Origin: Channallabes apus
Lineage: Eukaryota; Chordata; Actinopteri; Siluriformes; Clariidae
NCBI GenBank assembly: GCA_030522415.1
Contig: CM060114.1
Coordinates: 24,694,804-24,758,803 of the forward strand
Reading direction: 5' to 3'
DNA length: 64,000 bases
Positions 1-10,155 of the stretch are shown piece after piece. The notes under the pieces are model-generated. The model did not search any database. It saw only the letters and a program-made list of their open reading frames with translations, and was not told the origin of the DNA. Numbering within the stretch: the first letter of the stretch is position 1; every line of letters starts with the position of its first letter. The position numbers and the translations under genes are program-made.

Positions 1-581
1 CCAAGTGCCCAAGAGTGTAAATGCATTTAAAAATCAACATGTACTTGCAAACATTTGCAAATAACATAAAGCAACTGTGTTTTTACAGGAAACACAGTGA
101 TGCCCTCAAGCAGTACACTTTCTCAGTATGTAGCCTTGAGCCTGTGGGTTGATTGTGAAAGTAACTCAAGCAAAGAACAAAGAATTGACATTGGTTAGGG
201 ATGCGTTTTTAATTTCATACGCCGTTCATATACTGTACATGTGAACAATAGTGGTGTGTTTCCAGCAGAGTTCTTTATGAAAGACCTTTTCTGACAACAG
301 AGCAGGTTCTATATACTTTGTGTTGATATATATGGATATGCAAACATTCACAAATGTATGTACAGTTTGAACAGGGCATCTTTGTCAGATATCATGGGAC
401 AGACTAGGCTACAATAATGTGCACAAATTTTTGTAGTATGAATATAGTATGTATCGCGAGAAAAAAAGAGAGAGAGATAGAAAGTACATGTGTGTCTGGC
501 TGATTCCCGGTACCATAATGCACTGAAGGGCAATCAGAACTGGTGACAGTTAAGTGAGGTTTCCTGCCCCCAGCAGTCCAG
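1..581. other. Unannotated AT-rich sequence
   Basis: I see no gene, TIR or recognisable repeat here. Short open frames lack codon structure or family motifs. Confidence 0.5.
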
Positions 582-590
582 GTGTGTGTG

Positions 591-680
<90 letters not shown>

Positions 681-697
681 TGTGTGTGTGCGCATTT

Positions 698-728
<31 letters not shown>

Positions 729-776
729 TGTGTGTGTGTGTGTGTTTGTGTGTTTGTGTGTGTGTGTGTGTTTGTG
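582..776. repeat. (TG)n microsatellite, about 195 bp, interrupted
   Basis: The array is almost pure TG for its first 95 bases and then carries TTTG, CGCG and CGCA interruptions, as expected of an ageing dinucleotide array. The Cys/Val-rich and His/Thr-rich open frames across it are simply the repeat read in three frames on each strand. Confidence 0.97.
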
Positions 777-1228
777 AAGCCTCGCTCACTGAGGTTTTAT
801 TAGACCACAAACTGACATCAACCAGTTGTGTGTTTCTGTGTGTGTCTGTGTGTACACAGGTGTTAAAGAGGAAAGCAGCGTCTTTTTTTTAGATGTATAT
901 CTTAAGTCTTTCATTTGTTTCACATCGAAAATACTAAAATACAATGATTTCAAACATGTTGACTTTTTGGAAGTGAGTTTCTCGATCCATCCTGTGTGTA
1001 TGTGTGCATCTGATTGAGGGGGGCATTAGTTTGTGTAACAGCATTACATGACACTTTCCCTTTTGCGCTGTTGTCGGTACAGCCTGCCTTAATCATGTTT
1101 GGAGTCTGTTTTGTGTTACACACACTTGGTGTAACAAAGACTTTATTTAACAGCAACAGAACAGCCAACAAAGAGTGGATTATGGGTCTATACCTTAAGT
1201 CCTCTGTCGCTGTTACCTGCTATGTTTA

Positions 1229-1252
1229 CTCTCTCTCTCTCTCTCTCTCTCT
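1229..1252. repeat. (CT)n microsatellite, followed by short CA runs
   Basis: Twelve CT units, followed after a short spacer by interrupted CA runs to about 1291. Confidence 0.95.
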
Positions 1253-1342
1253 TGCTCTTTTTCTCTTACACACACTTCACACACACACACACTTGCATAC
1301 ACAAATTGGTCTTACTAATCTTGTGACTTTACCATCCTGAGA

Positions 1343-1482
1343 TCATTCATTCATCAGTCGCTTATTGTCTATACCACTTTATCGTGTGTACAGAATTGCA
1401 GGGGCCTGGACCCTATTCCACGAGGCAAGGTACACCCTGGACAGGGTGCCAATCACACATACACACACTCATTCACACACTA
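1343..1482 (-). repeat. SINE tail fragment (tRNA-derived family 1)
   Basis: The segment runs from an (ATTC)n stretch through a 'tctataccacttta' block, a 'ggggcctgga' block and a 'ggacagggtgccaat' block into CA dinucleotides. The same order of blocks recurs at 29888-30190 and, on the other strand, at 26962-27050. It is the 3' part of a SINE whose tRNA-like head is missing here. Confidence 0.6.
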
Positions 1483-1623
1483 TAGGCCATTTGGGAAGCC
1501 TAAAAAGGCTATCTTTGAGTCTGTTCAGATAGTTTAAGTTGGATCTGCTTATTAGCTTGTTAGCTTTGTTAGCTATCGCTCACCTCTCTGTCTGAGAGTT
1601 ACCTCAGTTACTTCTCAGTTTTG

Positions 1624-2215
1624 TGTGACTAATGCCTCTTTTCCACTGCATAGTACGGCACGACACGGTTCAGTTCAACTCACTTCGGTTCGGCGCAGTT
1701 TGGCTCGGTTTGCGCTTCCACTGCTGTGTAGTAACGCTTTAGCGTGGGCGGGATTATTCACGTGTCGTTTAGTCGCGGCGCCGCTACTGCCGTGACGTCA
1801 TCGTAAACGCGCCACAAACAAACACAACAATGGAGCATATCGACGGCATGGTGTTCTTCATTCTCGGCATGTGGATGTTTTTAACAGCGAGACGAAGAAC
1901 TTTGTTTCAAAACAGGCCGACGGTTAATACAAAAAGGTGCGTGTGATCCTTCTCTGGCTGTTTCTAAATATATCGGTTCTGTTGTGTCTCGTGTCGCAAG
2001 TTCGGTGACGCAGTAATGACGATTTTCTCCGGCTAATCAGTGACCAGCCATGTTTACACGTCACGTTTTGGTAACGGTTCGGCGCGCTTGGAACCTCGGC
2101 TGAGGTGGTACTAAAAAAAGGACCAGGTACCATGTACTGTTCCCAGTGGAAAACCTCCCAAAAGTGAGTTGAACTGAACCGTGTCGTACTATGCAGTGGA
2201 AAAGCGCCATTAGTG
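1624..2215. mobile_element. PIF/Harbinger-like non-autonomous element with long TIRs
   Basis: The ends are inverted copies of each other over about 50 bases: the left end contains 'ttttccactgcatagtacg' and 'gttcagttcaactcactt', and the right end contains their complements near 2160-2205. Inside, subterminal blocks such as 'cctcggctgaggtggtacta' match the general plan of fish non-autonomous Harbinger elements. The flanks (gtgactaat / attagtgac) are themselves complementary, so I cannot separate a 3-bp target duplication from the TIR and the exact boundary is uncertain by about 10 bases. The interior is GC-richer than its surroundings and keeps an exon-like open frame, listed separately. The Harbinger assignment rests on recalled similarity, not on a search. 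Confidence 0.6.
1830..1946 (+). pseudogene. Exon-like open frame with splice donor inside the Harbinger-like element
   Basis: A 38-codon frame starts at an ATG in good initiation context (caacaATGG) and is hydrophobic in its first third, with Phe, Ile, Met, Leu and Trp around residues 8-18, then basic (ARRRT). Codon 36 ends in AAAAAG followed by GTGCGTG, a strong match to a vertebrate 5' splice site, and the frame stops three codons later if unspliced. A reasonable reading is that this is the first coding exon of the autonomous parent, retained after internal deletion. I cannot assign the product; no downstream exon lies in the element. It may equally be a chance frame in a GC-richer stretch. 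Confidence 0.35.
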
Positions 2216-2652
2216 ACCTTTCCTTGCTATAAAGTGCCCTTCGATATGACTTTCAGAATGAGTCTCGATCACTTTACTCCATCACTTTACAAGCCTTTTA
2301 CACTTTCCTCAGGTCACTGATGTTACGGCTTTACTTTCGATTATCAACTATTAGTCTTTTGGTAAAAACCCTAAACAGGCAGGATCACACCCTCAGAACC
2401 AAGCAATAATATGGCTGTCTGCAGAATGCCAAGAACATTACCACTAGGTAGAAATTATACAGTATCAGAACCCAAGGTCTTGCTGCCACAGGAGTAAATT
2501 CTCCCAGTCCATTGTTGGCCCCAACCTTCTCATCAAACTCAGACCTCAAATAATTGTTCTATGATCCTAGACATTTGCTTCCTTTTGAACAGAGTCATGA
2601 TTGAAAAGGCTCCATGCATATTTTCTTTTTTCAAAGAAGAACAATGGTTTTC
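2216..2652. other. Unannotated, possibly degraded retroelement flank
   Basis: No clear feature. The part after about 2380 may belong to the DIRS-like relic that becomes recognisable at 2653, but I see no motif in it. Confidence 0.3.
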
Positions 2653-2930
2653 TGTCCAATTCAAAATGTAAGAAGGTTAAACTGGTAGCAAAAAGCCCTC
2701 CAGACTGGCATTCTCAGGTTATCTGATGTAATTCGGGCCGTGCAGCCACAGGACTGGTTTATGTCAGTGGATCTGTTAAGCGCATATTTCTACATTCCCA
2801 CTGCTACATAACACAACTGTTTTTTTGAGCTTTTCCCTCCAACTCCAACAGACACTCCAACTCAAAGTATTATGCTTCACCCATGCTCTAATGCTACAGC
2901 TGTTCTTAAGTTGGAGAGTAGCACATCCTA
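2653..2930 (+). pseudogene. Degraded RT fragment, DIRS/Ngaro-like
   Basis: The frame starting at 2653 reads through one stop codon (TAG at 2686) and gives a block resembling the RT fingers and palm of DIRS-type retroelements: a PIxNxRRLN segment, then LRLSDVIRAV, then QPQDWFMSVDLLSAYFYIP, where the Asp of 'SVDL' sits at the motif A catalytic position and AYFxIP follows as in DIRS/Ngaro and gypsy-like RTs. It ends at a TAA at 2809. A different frame from about 2850 gives LQLKVLCF, similar to the 'F.VLPFGL' block that follows in the family. Frameshifts and stops make it a fossil. No tyrosine recombinase or inverted terminal repeat could be recognised. The assignment is from motif order alone; a Ty3-like origin is the main alternative. 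Confidence 0.45.
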
Positions 2931-3656
2931 TGGCATCGATATACCTGGAAATGAAAAACCTTCAGTGTGCCCTCTCAATGGAATATGCCATTCGGGACAC
3001 CTCAACCCCTTTTACATACTCTTTACAATGAACCCAGGAGACTTCCTCGATATTAAAACAAGCCAAACCATTGCTCTGAAGCTAGAATCATTAAAAATGC
3101 TAGAGACCGTTTGAGCCCAGTGTAGTGCAAAAATGTTCAGCCTTCTACTCTAATTTACACGTAATATGTGGTACAGCACCTGTTGAAGGTGCTGGGTTCA
3201 CTGTGTTTGATGATAATTTCCGTGTCTAAAGAAATGAAGAGACTTTATGATCATTTTGAAGTTAGTACTCAAATTCCACAGACATACTGTAAAACCTCCT
3301 CAGTTTACTAAAAGAACCACAAGCTTGGAGGAATAAGGATTTTCCTTTGAATAGGACCCTTGCTTTCAGGGGGCAGTGTGGTGTTCCAGGAACCGTAGAG
3401 GCATGTACAAACTGAATAAGTTGGTGTTTGGCCATCAAGATCCTTTTAGGGCATCTTCACATTAGGGAGAAGAGCACTTGACACCAAAGTCTGGTTCATT
3501 TTGATCAATAAGAACACAAGCATTTCAGGCTCAGGAATCGTACCCAAGTCTGCAGAAAAAGGTGGTTTTGAGAACGATACTTTATCAGAAAGTCTCAACA
3601 TCGGTTGTACTGTAATATCACAGTGACATAAGTAAGTAATGAGATATTTGACTAAA
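2931..3656. other. Unannotated sequence
   Basis: No coding, RNA or repeat feature recognised. Confidence 0.4.
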
Positions 3657-4261
3657 CAGTAGTATCTTGGCATACAAACACCCCTTCTCACAAATGTTTG
3701 CCTTAAGAACTTAAATTTTGCAAGAAATTTGGCTTAGCATACAAAGCATTTTTGGCATACAAGTGAACGAACCAAGCCGAACTGAAGTTGCACATGCATC
3801 TGGGAGCTGCTCAAAACTTGTATGCGGCAGTGGAAAGCCAAGTGAAACAATTTTACATATTCATTGTGGGTTTTTTGCATTTTGTGCAAGACTTAGTGAA
3901 GACTTAGCACTATGGGTTACAAAAATGTTAGCAAGCATCGTAGCAAGAAGAAAAGGGAGCTGATTTTTAAAGCAGCCGATGCGAAGAGGAATCATAATAA
4001 GATGAGGTTTAATGTCTATTTATTCCATAATTTACTGCATTTACATGTCTTTTCTTAATCTTTTATTTGTTTTTATATGTAAAATGTACATGATTATAGT
4101 GTTGTATAGTGAAATTGGTAATATTGGTAATATTTTGGTTCGATGGAATGGATTAAATGCATTTACATTTTTTCAATGGGAAAATATGTTTTGCGATACA
4201 AAATTTCGCGTTAAGAACTCGCCTCCAAAAAGAATTCAGTTTGTATGCTGTTTTACCACTG
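3657..4261. mobile_element. Mariner-like non-autonomous element (605 bp)
   Basis: The left end begins CAGTAGTATCTTGGCATACA and the right end, read on the other strand, begins CAGTGGTAAAACAGCATACA. The inverted match continues with 'ttaagaactt / gttcttaac' and 'aaattttg' blocks for roughly 80 bases. TA follows the right end (4262-4263); the left flank is AA, so the left target base appears mutated. The interior has no transposase frame. The ends belong to the mariner-type group with CAGTGG termini; superfamily assignment is from end sequence and TA preference. Confidence 0.6.
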
Positions 4262-4321
4262 TATTTAAGATACAGATTCATTGGCACAAGAACCAATATG
4301 TACTCTGAAAACTAGTAAAAA

Positions 4322-4353
<32 letters not shown>
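4322..4353. repeat. (GAT)n trinucleotide array
   Basis: Ten GAT units directly abut the left end of the hAT-like element that starts at 4357. Confidence 0.95.
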
Positions 4354-4354
<1 letters not shown>

Positions 4355-4638
4355 ATCAAGGCCGGCTCTACGCAGGGGCAAGAGGGAGCAGCGCCCCCTC
4401 AAATAAATGTCTTGCCGCCTAAAATCTAATTTTTTTAAATGTTGAGAAAGCACATGTTAATATAGTCACAAAATTTAAATATTACAAGAAAAATCCGCAG
4501 AAAAAGGGACACTATACAGTACGGTATTAGATTTCCCTCATGTCCCCCCGCTGTGTGTATTCATTCACAGGCTGCAGCACATAGTTAATTTATAGATAAT
4601 TTATAATTTTATATAGATAGTTAATAATTTATAGATCA

Positions 4639-5070
4639 GCATCCAAAGGCCTGCTTCAAAAGCTTGATGTTCTCTACCACTCTGCCATCCGGTTTATATT
4701 GAATGCTCCCTTCAAAACACATCACTGTACTCTGTATTCTTCTCTCAACTGGTCTTCATTGTATACCCGTCGTAAGATCCATTGGTATATGGTCATTTAC
4801 AATACTCTCATCGGCTTATACCCTTCTTACCTACAAGAACTGTTACACTTCTTTTCTTCTGGGTATAACACCCGTTCTGCTAACCTGATTCAGCTGACAG
4901 TTCCTAAGGCTTCTTCTGCATTTGGCCTGTCATCTTTTCAGAACGCTGCTGCTAGAGATTGGAATGATCTGCAAAAAACGTTAAAATTGGACAATCTCAT
5001 TCCTAAGTCTGTTTTTCATTCACGGATTTCAGCCCACTTCAAAGACGTCTGTAGCTGTTATTTGGACTAG
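4639..5070 (+). pseudogene. C-terminal LINE ORF2 (post-RT) fragment
   Basis: The frame is open upstream of its first Met (4699) back to about 4639 (..LYHSAIRFILNAPF..), then runs to a TAG at 5068. It corresponds to the segment after the RT palm in L2-type ORF2: LNWSSLYTRRKIHWYMVIYN matches the 'LHWLPV..RI.YK' block, NTLIGLYPSYLQELL matches '[15 protein letters not shown]' of the intact frame at 51.5 kb, and FQNAAARDWNDL matches the '[10 protein letters not shown]' block. The endonuclease domain and RT motifs A to E are absent. The frame is uninterrupted, so the copy is not very old, but it cannot encode an active polymerase. Confidence 0.7.
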
Positions 5071-5109
5071 CTGCTCTTATTTATTGCTGCTCCACTCTTC
5101 ACATGTCTA

Positions 5110-5225
5110 TATGTGTATGTATGTATGTATGTGTGTATATGTATGTATATGCATATGCTTGTACATATGTGTGTATATATATGTGCATGTGTGCCTATGT
5201 ATCTGTGTGTGTGTATATATATGTA
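5110..5225. repeat. (TATG/TG)n-rich low-complexity stretch
   Basis: An irregular mix of TATG, TGTA and TG units inside the LINE 3' region. Confidence 0.8.
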
Positions 5226-6180
5226 TTTAAATTATTATTATTATTTTTTCGTAATTTCATTTATATTTCTTAAAATGTTTTATTTTTTATCAGTTCCCCT
5301 ACGTCCCCCAAAAGGCTCTGCCTTTGCCAGGCCACAGTTGTAAATAAGAAACCTGTTCTTAATCTGTCTTGCCTGGTTAAATAAAGGTAAATAAAAATAA
5401 AAAAATAAGCACACACACACATACACACACACACTTCTCCCCTGAGCCCTCTGTAAACATCCAATCACCGTCCGTATGCAAATGAGTTAAGACGTAGCCT
5501 AACATAGTGTCGTGTCAGATTTCAGCGCCGTCAAGGAGTGGAAAGACTTTGAAGAAGCTGCAGCGTTTTTTTTTCAGTTACAATAATACAGACCATAAAA
5601 AAATAATAAATAATATTTTAAAAAACATATTATGATCTGTTCTATAGCCCATCTGTTTTAGTTTTTTTTTATTATTCATAAGACAACCTTTCAGTTTTGT
5701 AAATATTCTAGTTATAGTGTGTGAAGTCTTACTTTAGGTTAAGCTTTTTGAGAATTAGACCATCCAGCTTAGATAAATATTATGTCATTGGTTGATAAAA
5801 TCTGGATTAAGGATATTTTATTTTATTTTGTTTTATTTATTTAAGTTTTATTTTTCAGTTTTCCCCCTGAGGGATTGCCATCTTATTGTGGTCAGGGGGT
5901 TTGCATGCCTCAGTGACCTTAAGAGCTATACCAGCAGGAGCTTAGTCATTAAGTGGGACACCCAAGTTGGACAGGTCTGAAGGTAGAGGCTTGACAAAGT
6001 GCAATCCACTTCTCCAGGCTTTGGACACAGCTAACAACACAATTCAGCAAAAACAATACTGTTTAAGCTAAGGGAAAAAATAAGCTAAGGGAAAAAAGAA
6101 TGAAACATGATGTGTACACATGATGCCCCCTTCACATTTCTGACAGCCCCCCCATATGTGCCTGACTAGAACCGGCCCTG

Positions 6181-6218
<38 letters not shown>
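6181..6218. repeat. (ATT)n trinucleotide array
   Basis: Twelve to thirteen ATT units directly abut the right end of the hAT-like element. It is probably the other half of the array at 4322. Confidence 0.95.
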
Positions 6219-6952
6219 CATCTAATCTTTATCGAATAATAAACATATGAGATTATCTGGCATCCACATATTTAAACAAAAGAAAAATTCAAATAAATGT
6301 TGTCAGGTAAAATGAAAGAAAATTTTAGAAACAATTGAGAAAAGATATCTACTGTACATTTTAATTGCCACATCAGATAATATTATCCTCAGTGTTTGTT
6401 TTAATTTGTCCATCCACTCGCTGCCTCTGCTGCATTTATCCCGTGTTCATCTTGTTTATCGTCCATTATCACTCCATAAATCTATAATGTAACATATGAA
6501 ACATCATCATTAGTCCAGCATTAGACTAACAAGCTCTTGTTTCATTCTATAACAAGCTCACATTTGGCCTTCTGAACAGAAACATACCTAAATAACTTCC
6601 AAGCTTTAGCCCGCTCCCATTTTGCCTATAACTAACTTTGCTTGCTTGTATTCTTAATGGGCATAGAACAGATAGATTTTCAATTTAATGTACAGCCCTG
6701 GCATTTCCCTGTAGGCTGCTCAGATTTAGCACCAGAGTATAGTTTGTCTTTAATTGGGGCAATTTGAGAGTACTAACATAATTTAGTAGCCTAGAGGAGC
6801 AGCCCAAGTGGATTAGCACCTGCCCGTGTCACAGTATTGGCCAATTAAGATCTTAATTAACTTCGTTAATTATGTGAGCAGGAAGTATCAGCTGCTGTCT
6901 CATTGTGTCCAGTTCTCGAAGGAGAGAAATCCAATGACACAATTGTATCTAC
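6219..6952. other. Unannotated AT-rich sequence
   Basis: No feature recognised. Confidence 0.4.
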
Positions 6953-6978
6953 AGAGAGAGAGAGAGAGAGAGAGAGAG
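6953..6978. repeat. (AG)n microsatellite
   Basis: Thirteen AG units. Confidence 0.95.
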
Positions 6979-7079
6979 TTGAATGGAAGATGGAAGACGG
7001 TTGTGCTTGTGTTTGTGAAATCCTATTTGATGTTAAAAGGTGCCTGTAAAACGATGAAACTCTGTGTGAGCGGGGATTT

Positions 7080-7091
7080 TTGTGTGTGTGT

Positions 7092-7128
<37 letters not shown>

Positions 7129-7140
7129 CGCGCATGTGCG
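7080..7140. repeat. (TG)n microsatellite
   Basis: Interrupted by one TATG, ending in CG-containing alternating purine-pyrimidine sequence. It faces the (AC)n array at 7213. Confidence 0.95.
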
Positions 7141-7209
7141 CTTATAATTTCTTATCAGTTCAGGAACTGTGACACCGGTCCTCTATATGATGCCACAGAA
7201 CTAATCACT

Positions 7210-7212
<3 letters not shown>

Positions 7213-7263
<51 letters not shown>
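7213..7263. repeat. (AC)n microsatellite
   Basis: About 25 AC units, complementary to the TG array 73 bases upstream. Confidence 0.97.
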
Positions 7264-7264
<1 letters not shown>

Positions 7265-7356
7265 GCAGCTAATTATAAATGAGGCATGGCTGGCAGCATC
7301 AGAAATCTAATCACATTCCAAGTCAAGCGAGTAATTTCAGCTCTGTTCACATTATT

Positions 7357-7381
7357 ACACACACACACACACACACACACA
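7357..7381. repeat. (AC)n microsatellite
   Basis: About 12 AC units. Confidence 0.95.
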
Positions 7382-7440
7382 ATGCACACCTGTACATGGA
7401 CACACTGTTATATCTTTGCTCCACAACCAGAAATTGGAAA

Positions 7441-8354
7441 TTGCAAAAGTATTTGGCCCCCTTGAACTTTTCCACATTTTGGATAAAGTTATTGAGAAAA
7501 TTAAAGCAGGCATGGGCTACAAAAAGATTTCCAAAGCCTTGAACATCTCACAGCCAAGAGGCCCATGGTGACTCTGGACAAGCTGCAGAGATCTACAGCT
7601 CAGGTGGGGGAATCTGTCCATAGGACAACTATTAGTCGTGCACTGCACAAAGTTGGCCTTTATGGAAGAGTGACAAGAAGAAAGCCATTGTTAACAGAAA
7701 ACCATAAGAAGTCCCGTTTGCACAGCAAATATGTGGAAGAAGGTGCTCTGGTCAGATGACACCAAAATGGAACTTTTTGGCCAAAATGCAAAACATTATG
7801 TGTGGCGGAAAACTAACACCGCACATCACTCTGAACACACCATCCCCACTGTCAAATATGGTGGTGGCAGCATCATGCTCTGGGGGTGCTTCTCTTCAGC
7901 AGGGAAGCTGGTCAGAGATGATGGGAAGATGGATGGAGCCAAATACAGGGCAATCTTGGAAGAAAACTGCTGTTCACAAACGCAGTCCATCTAATCTGAC
8001 TGAGCTGGAGCTGTTTTGCAAAGAAGAATGGGCGAGTATTTCAGTCTCTAGATGTGCAAAGCTGGTAGAGACATACCCTAAACGACTGGCAGCTGTAATT
8101 GCAGCAAACGTGGTTCTACAAAGTATTGACTCAGGGGGCTGAATAATTACGCACACCCCACTTTTCACTTATTTATTTGTAAAAAATTTATATATATTTG
8201 GAATCACGTATGATTTTTGTTCCACTTCTCACGTGTACACCACTTTATATTGGTCTTGCACATAGAATTCCAATAAAATTGATTCATGTTTGTGGCTGTA
8301 ATGTGTCAAAATGTGGAAAAGTTCAAGGGGGCAGAATACTTTAGCAAGCCACTG
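7441..8354 (+). mobile_element. Degraded Tc1-type transposon, second family
   Basis: The left TIR (ttgcaaaagtatttggcccc) and the right TIR (8300-8354, complement tacagtggcttgctaaagta, then 'ccccttgaacttttccacat') match, but the outermost bases of the left end are lost. TA follows the right end at 8355-8356 and leads into a long (TA)n array. The body is about 900 bp rather than roughly 1.6 kb, so it carries internal deletions. It belongs to a different Tc1 lineage from the copies at 24.5 and 35.0 kb. Confidence 0.8.
7482..8142 (+). pseudogene. Tc1 transposase remnant
   Basis: Fragments in three frames follow the order of a Tc1 transposase. First is an N-terminal paired-like helix-turn-helix segment (KVIEKIKAGMGYKKISKALN, from 7482). 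Next is the second DNA-binding half (VGESVHRTTISRALHKVGLY then GRVTRRKPLL, frame of 7565). Then comes the first catalytic block [15 protein letters not shown] (frame of 7731) with the Asp of 'WSDDT', followed by [20 protein letters not shown]. After about 7970 a deletion joins this to the C-terminal block LTELELFCKEEWASISVSRC and LVETYPKRLAAVIAAN. The blocks carrying the second Asp (QQDNxPKH) and the Glu (DLNPIE) are missing, so the DDE triad is incomplete and the protein is dead. Confidence 0.85.
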
Positions 8355-8362
8355 TATCCATA

Positions 8363-8365
<3 letters not shown>

Positions 8366-8447
<82 letters not shown>
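8366..8447. repeat. (TA)n microsatellite, about 80 bp
   Basis: Forty uninterrupted TA units, 10 bases beyond the right TIR of the Tc1 remnant. It may have grown from the TA target duplication. It is expected to extrude as a cruciform easily. Confidence 0.97.
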
Positions 8448-8450
<3 letters not shown>

Positions 8451-9095
8451 CTCCCAACCTTGTAACCTCCCTACTGCATGGTGCTGCGACCACAGTGTTT
8501 GAACATGGGGATGTTATTAATAACGTAAGGTGCATCATACTTGAATCATCAGACCAAAAAGTTTGTTTCTCCTTGTCTGAGAGTCCTGGGAATGACCTCT
8601 GTCTTGTCCACTATATCACACTATATTAGTTTGATTGGTTAAGTGCTGCAGTGATGGCTGTCTTTCTGTAAGCCAGTCCCATCTTCCATCTAGTGACACC
8701 TAAGTTCTTGGTTACCAAGGCCTTCATCCCCAATTTCTCAGTTTGATTGGAAGGCAAGATCTGGAAAGACTGATGGTTTTTCTTAATCTCTTGCAGTTGA
8801 GAATGTTGGATCTTTTAACTAGTGAAGTCACAAGGAGAGTTATAATTCATAATTATAATTCATCTTATGTGAAGTTTATTGTAGCCAAACATTATCTTTT
8901 CGTAAAAATTGTATTTTATTCATTTTTGTGACTTTTCTTCTTTCACTGGGTTGAGAGCTCAATCGGCACTGGGTTTTATGCTGTAATGCGCCAACATGAA
9001 ATTATCCAAATGATGTGAAAGAATAAATGGATCACTTTTAACACTAAACAATCCTCACTTTGTGTCATCACTCGGTTTATAACGGAAAGAATATA
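8448..9095. other. Unannotated AT-rich sequence
   Basis: No feature recognised. Confidence 0.4.
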
Positions 9096-9627
9096 CAGTG
9101 GAACATCAGATTACGAGTAACGTGGTTTACAAGTGTTCCGCAAGACGAGCAACGATTTGTAATAAATTTGGACTTGAAAAACGAGCATTGTATTGGTTTT
9201 ACGAGTAGCGAGTATCATGTATCACGCATGCGCTTCTTGTTTTGACACCAAGTGTCACGTGATCACACCTGAGCCAACGGTTGTTCTCTCTCTTGCCCTT
9301 CGGAATTGTGAGTAATCGTCTCCCCTGCTGGGTCTTAGTGCGCGTCTCTTACTGGTATAATCAACATCCGTGCACGCGTGTACTGTTCACTATAACACTG
9401 TGACCACGTGTGTCTGTCTGTGTGAAACATATTTTATTTTTATGTTTGTAAGCATGTATGTACAGCGCGCATGTATTGTTTATAATAACATGCATGTGCT
9501 CGCGTGTAAAGCAAAAGAAAGTCTCATTAGAGGGTAAAGATCTATTTTTTCTATCCCTCTCTGTATCAGCCTGTCATGTCTGTGTGTGCGCATATAATTT
9601 GACACCTGCTCCTTCACTCACACCAAC

Positions 9628-9648
9628 ACACACACACACACACACACT
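9628..9648. repeat. (CA)n microsatellite
   Basis: About ten CA units inside the mariner-like element. Confidence 0.9.
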
Positions 9649-9827
9649 CTCGCCTTTACAGCCCCCCAGAAACTCTGCTCTGTCGCGATTCTTTTCAAAG
9701 GTAAAGTGCAGGTTAATTTTTTTGTTGTTGTTTTTTCTTTTAAAGCAGTGATTCCGTTAGTATGCGCTCACGCGAGTGTAATTAGCAGTGTTTCTTGCTA
9801 TTTTTTCTGATAAAAGTCTCTCCGGTA

Positions 9828-9828
<1 letters not shown>

Positions 9829-9906
<78 letters not shown>

Positions 9907-9935
9907 TGTGTGTGTGTGCGCACGCACATGTGTGC
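9829..9935. repeat. (TG)n microsatellite
   Basis: About 36 pure TG units, then a CGCG-interrupted tail, inside the mariner-like element. Confidence 0.97.
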
Positions 9936-10155
9936 ATAAACGGAAACACTTAACTGCTTTTTTAAGGTAAAGTGCAGGTTAATTGGTTTTATTTTTACTT
10001 TATATTTTGTGTTAATGATTTTTATGTATTTATTTTTTGGGGCTGTAGAACGCGAATAATTTGAGTTTCCATTATTTCTTATGGGAAAATAAAAAAATTT
10101 TGTTATACGAGCCCACTTCCGGAACGAATTATGCTCGTAATCCGAGGTTCCACTG

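Larger units (their letters stand above)
4637..5406 (+). mobile_element. 5'-truncated L2-type LINE fragment
   Basis: The fragment covers the last part of the RT-encoding frame and the 3' tail. The tail carries 'gccaggccacagttgtaaat' and ends in 'cctggttaaataaaggtaaat' repeats, which is characteristic of a widespread fish L2/CR1-like LINE. The low-complexity (TATG)n stretch at 5110-5225 lies in its 3' untranslated part. It sits inside the hAT-like element 4357-6180 and is therefore the younger insertion. Confidence 0.7.
4357..6180. mobile_element. hAT-like non-autonomous element containing a LINE insertion
   Basis: The left end reads CAAGGCCGGCTCTACGCAG and the right end, on the complementary strand, CAGGGCCGGTTCTAGTCAG: 15 of 19 positions match. 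The flanking octamers are atgattat (4349-4356) and attattat (6181-6188), 7 of 8 identical, which fits the 8-bp duplication of hAT elements, although both lie in low-complexity sequence. The GC-rich ends of this 'GGCCGGCTC' type are common in fish hAT elements. The interior contains an L2-type LINE fragment (4637-5406) and a stretch at 5870-6030 resembling a dispersed repeat. No hAT transposase motif was seen. Confidence 0.5.
9096..10155. mobile_element. Mariner-like non-autonomous element (1060 bp)
   Basis: The element is flanked by TA on both sides (9094-9095 and 10156-10157). Its left end reads CAGTGGAACATCAGATTACG and its right end, complemented, CAGTGGAACCTCGGATTACG, followed on both by 'gagtaac / gagcata' and further matching blocks for about 90 bases ('cccataagaaataatggaaa' on the right side). 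No transposase frame is present. The interior contains a 20-base direct repeat (aggtaaagtgcaggttaatt at 9699 and 9965) and two dinucleotide arrays, suggesting an internal duplication of about 266 bp before array expansion. End sequence and TA duplication fit the mariner group. Confidence 0.75.

Noticed and set aside
554..892. Long open frames rich in Cys/Val or His/Thr over TG/CA arrays (also at 6826, 9788, 16965, 22977, 29748, 57284 and 60987)
   Set aside because: They are dinucleotide arrays read in all frames; no initiation context, no domain, no codon bias outside the array.
8341..8538. Ile/Tyr repeat proteins over the (TA)n array
   Set aside because: Pure (TA)n read-through on both strands.
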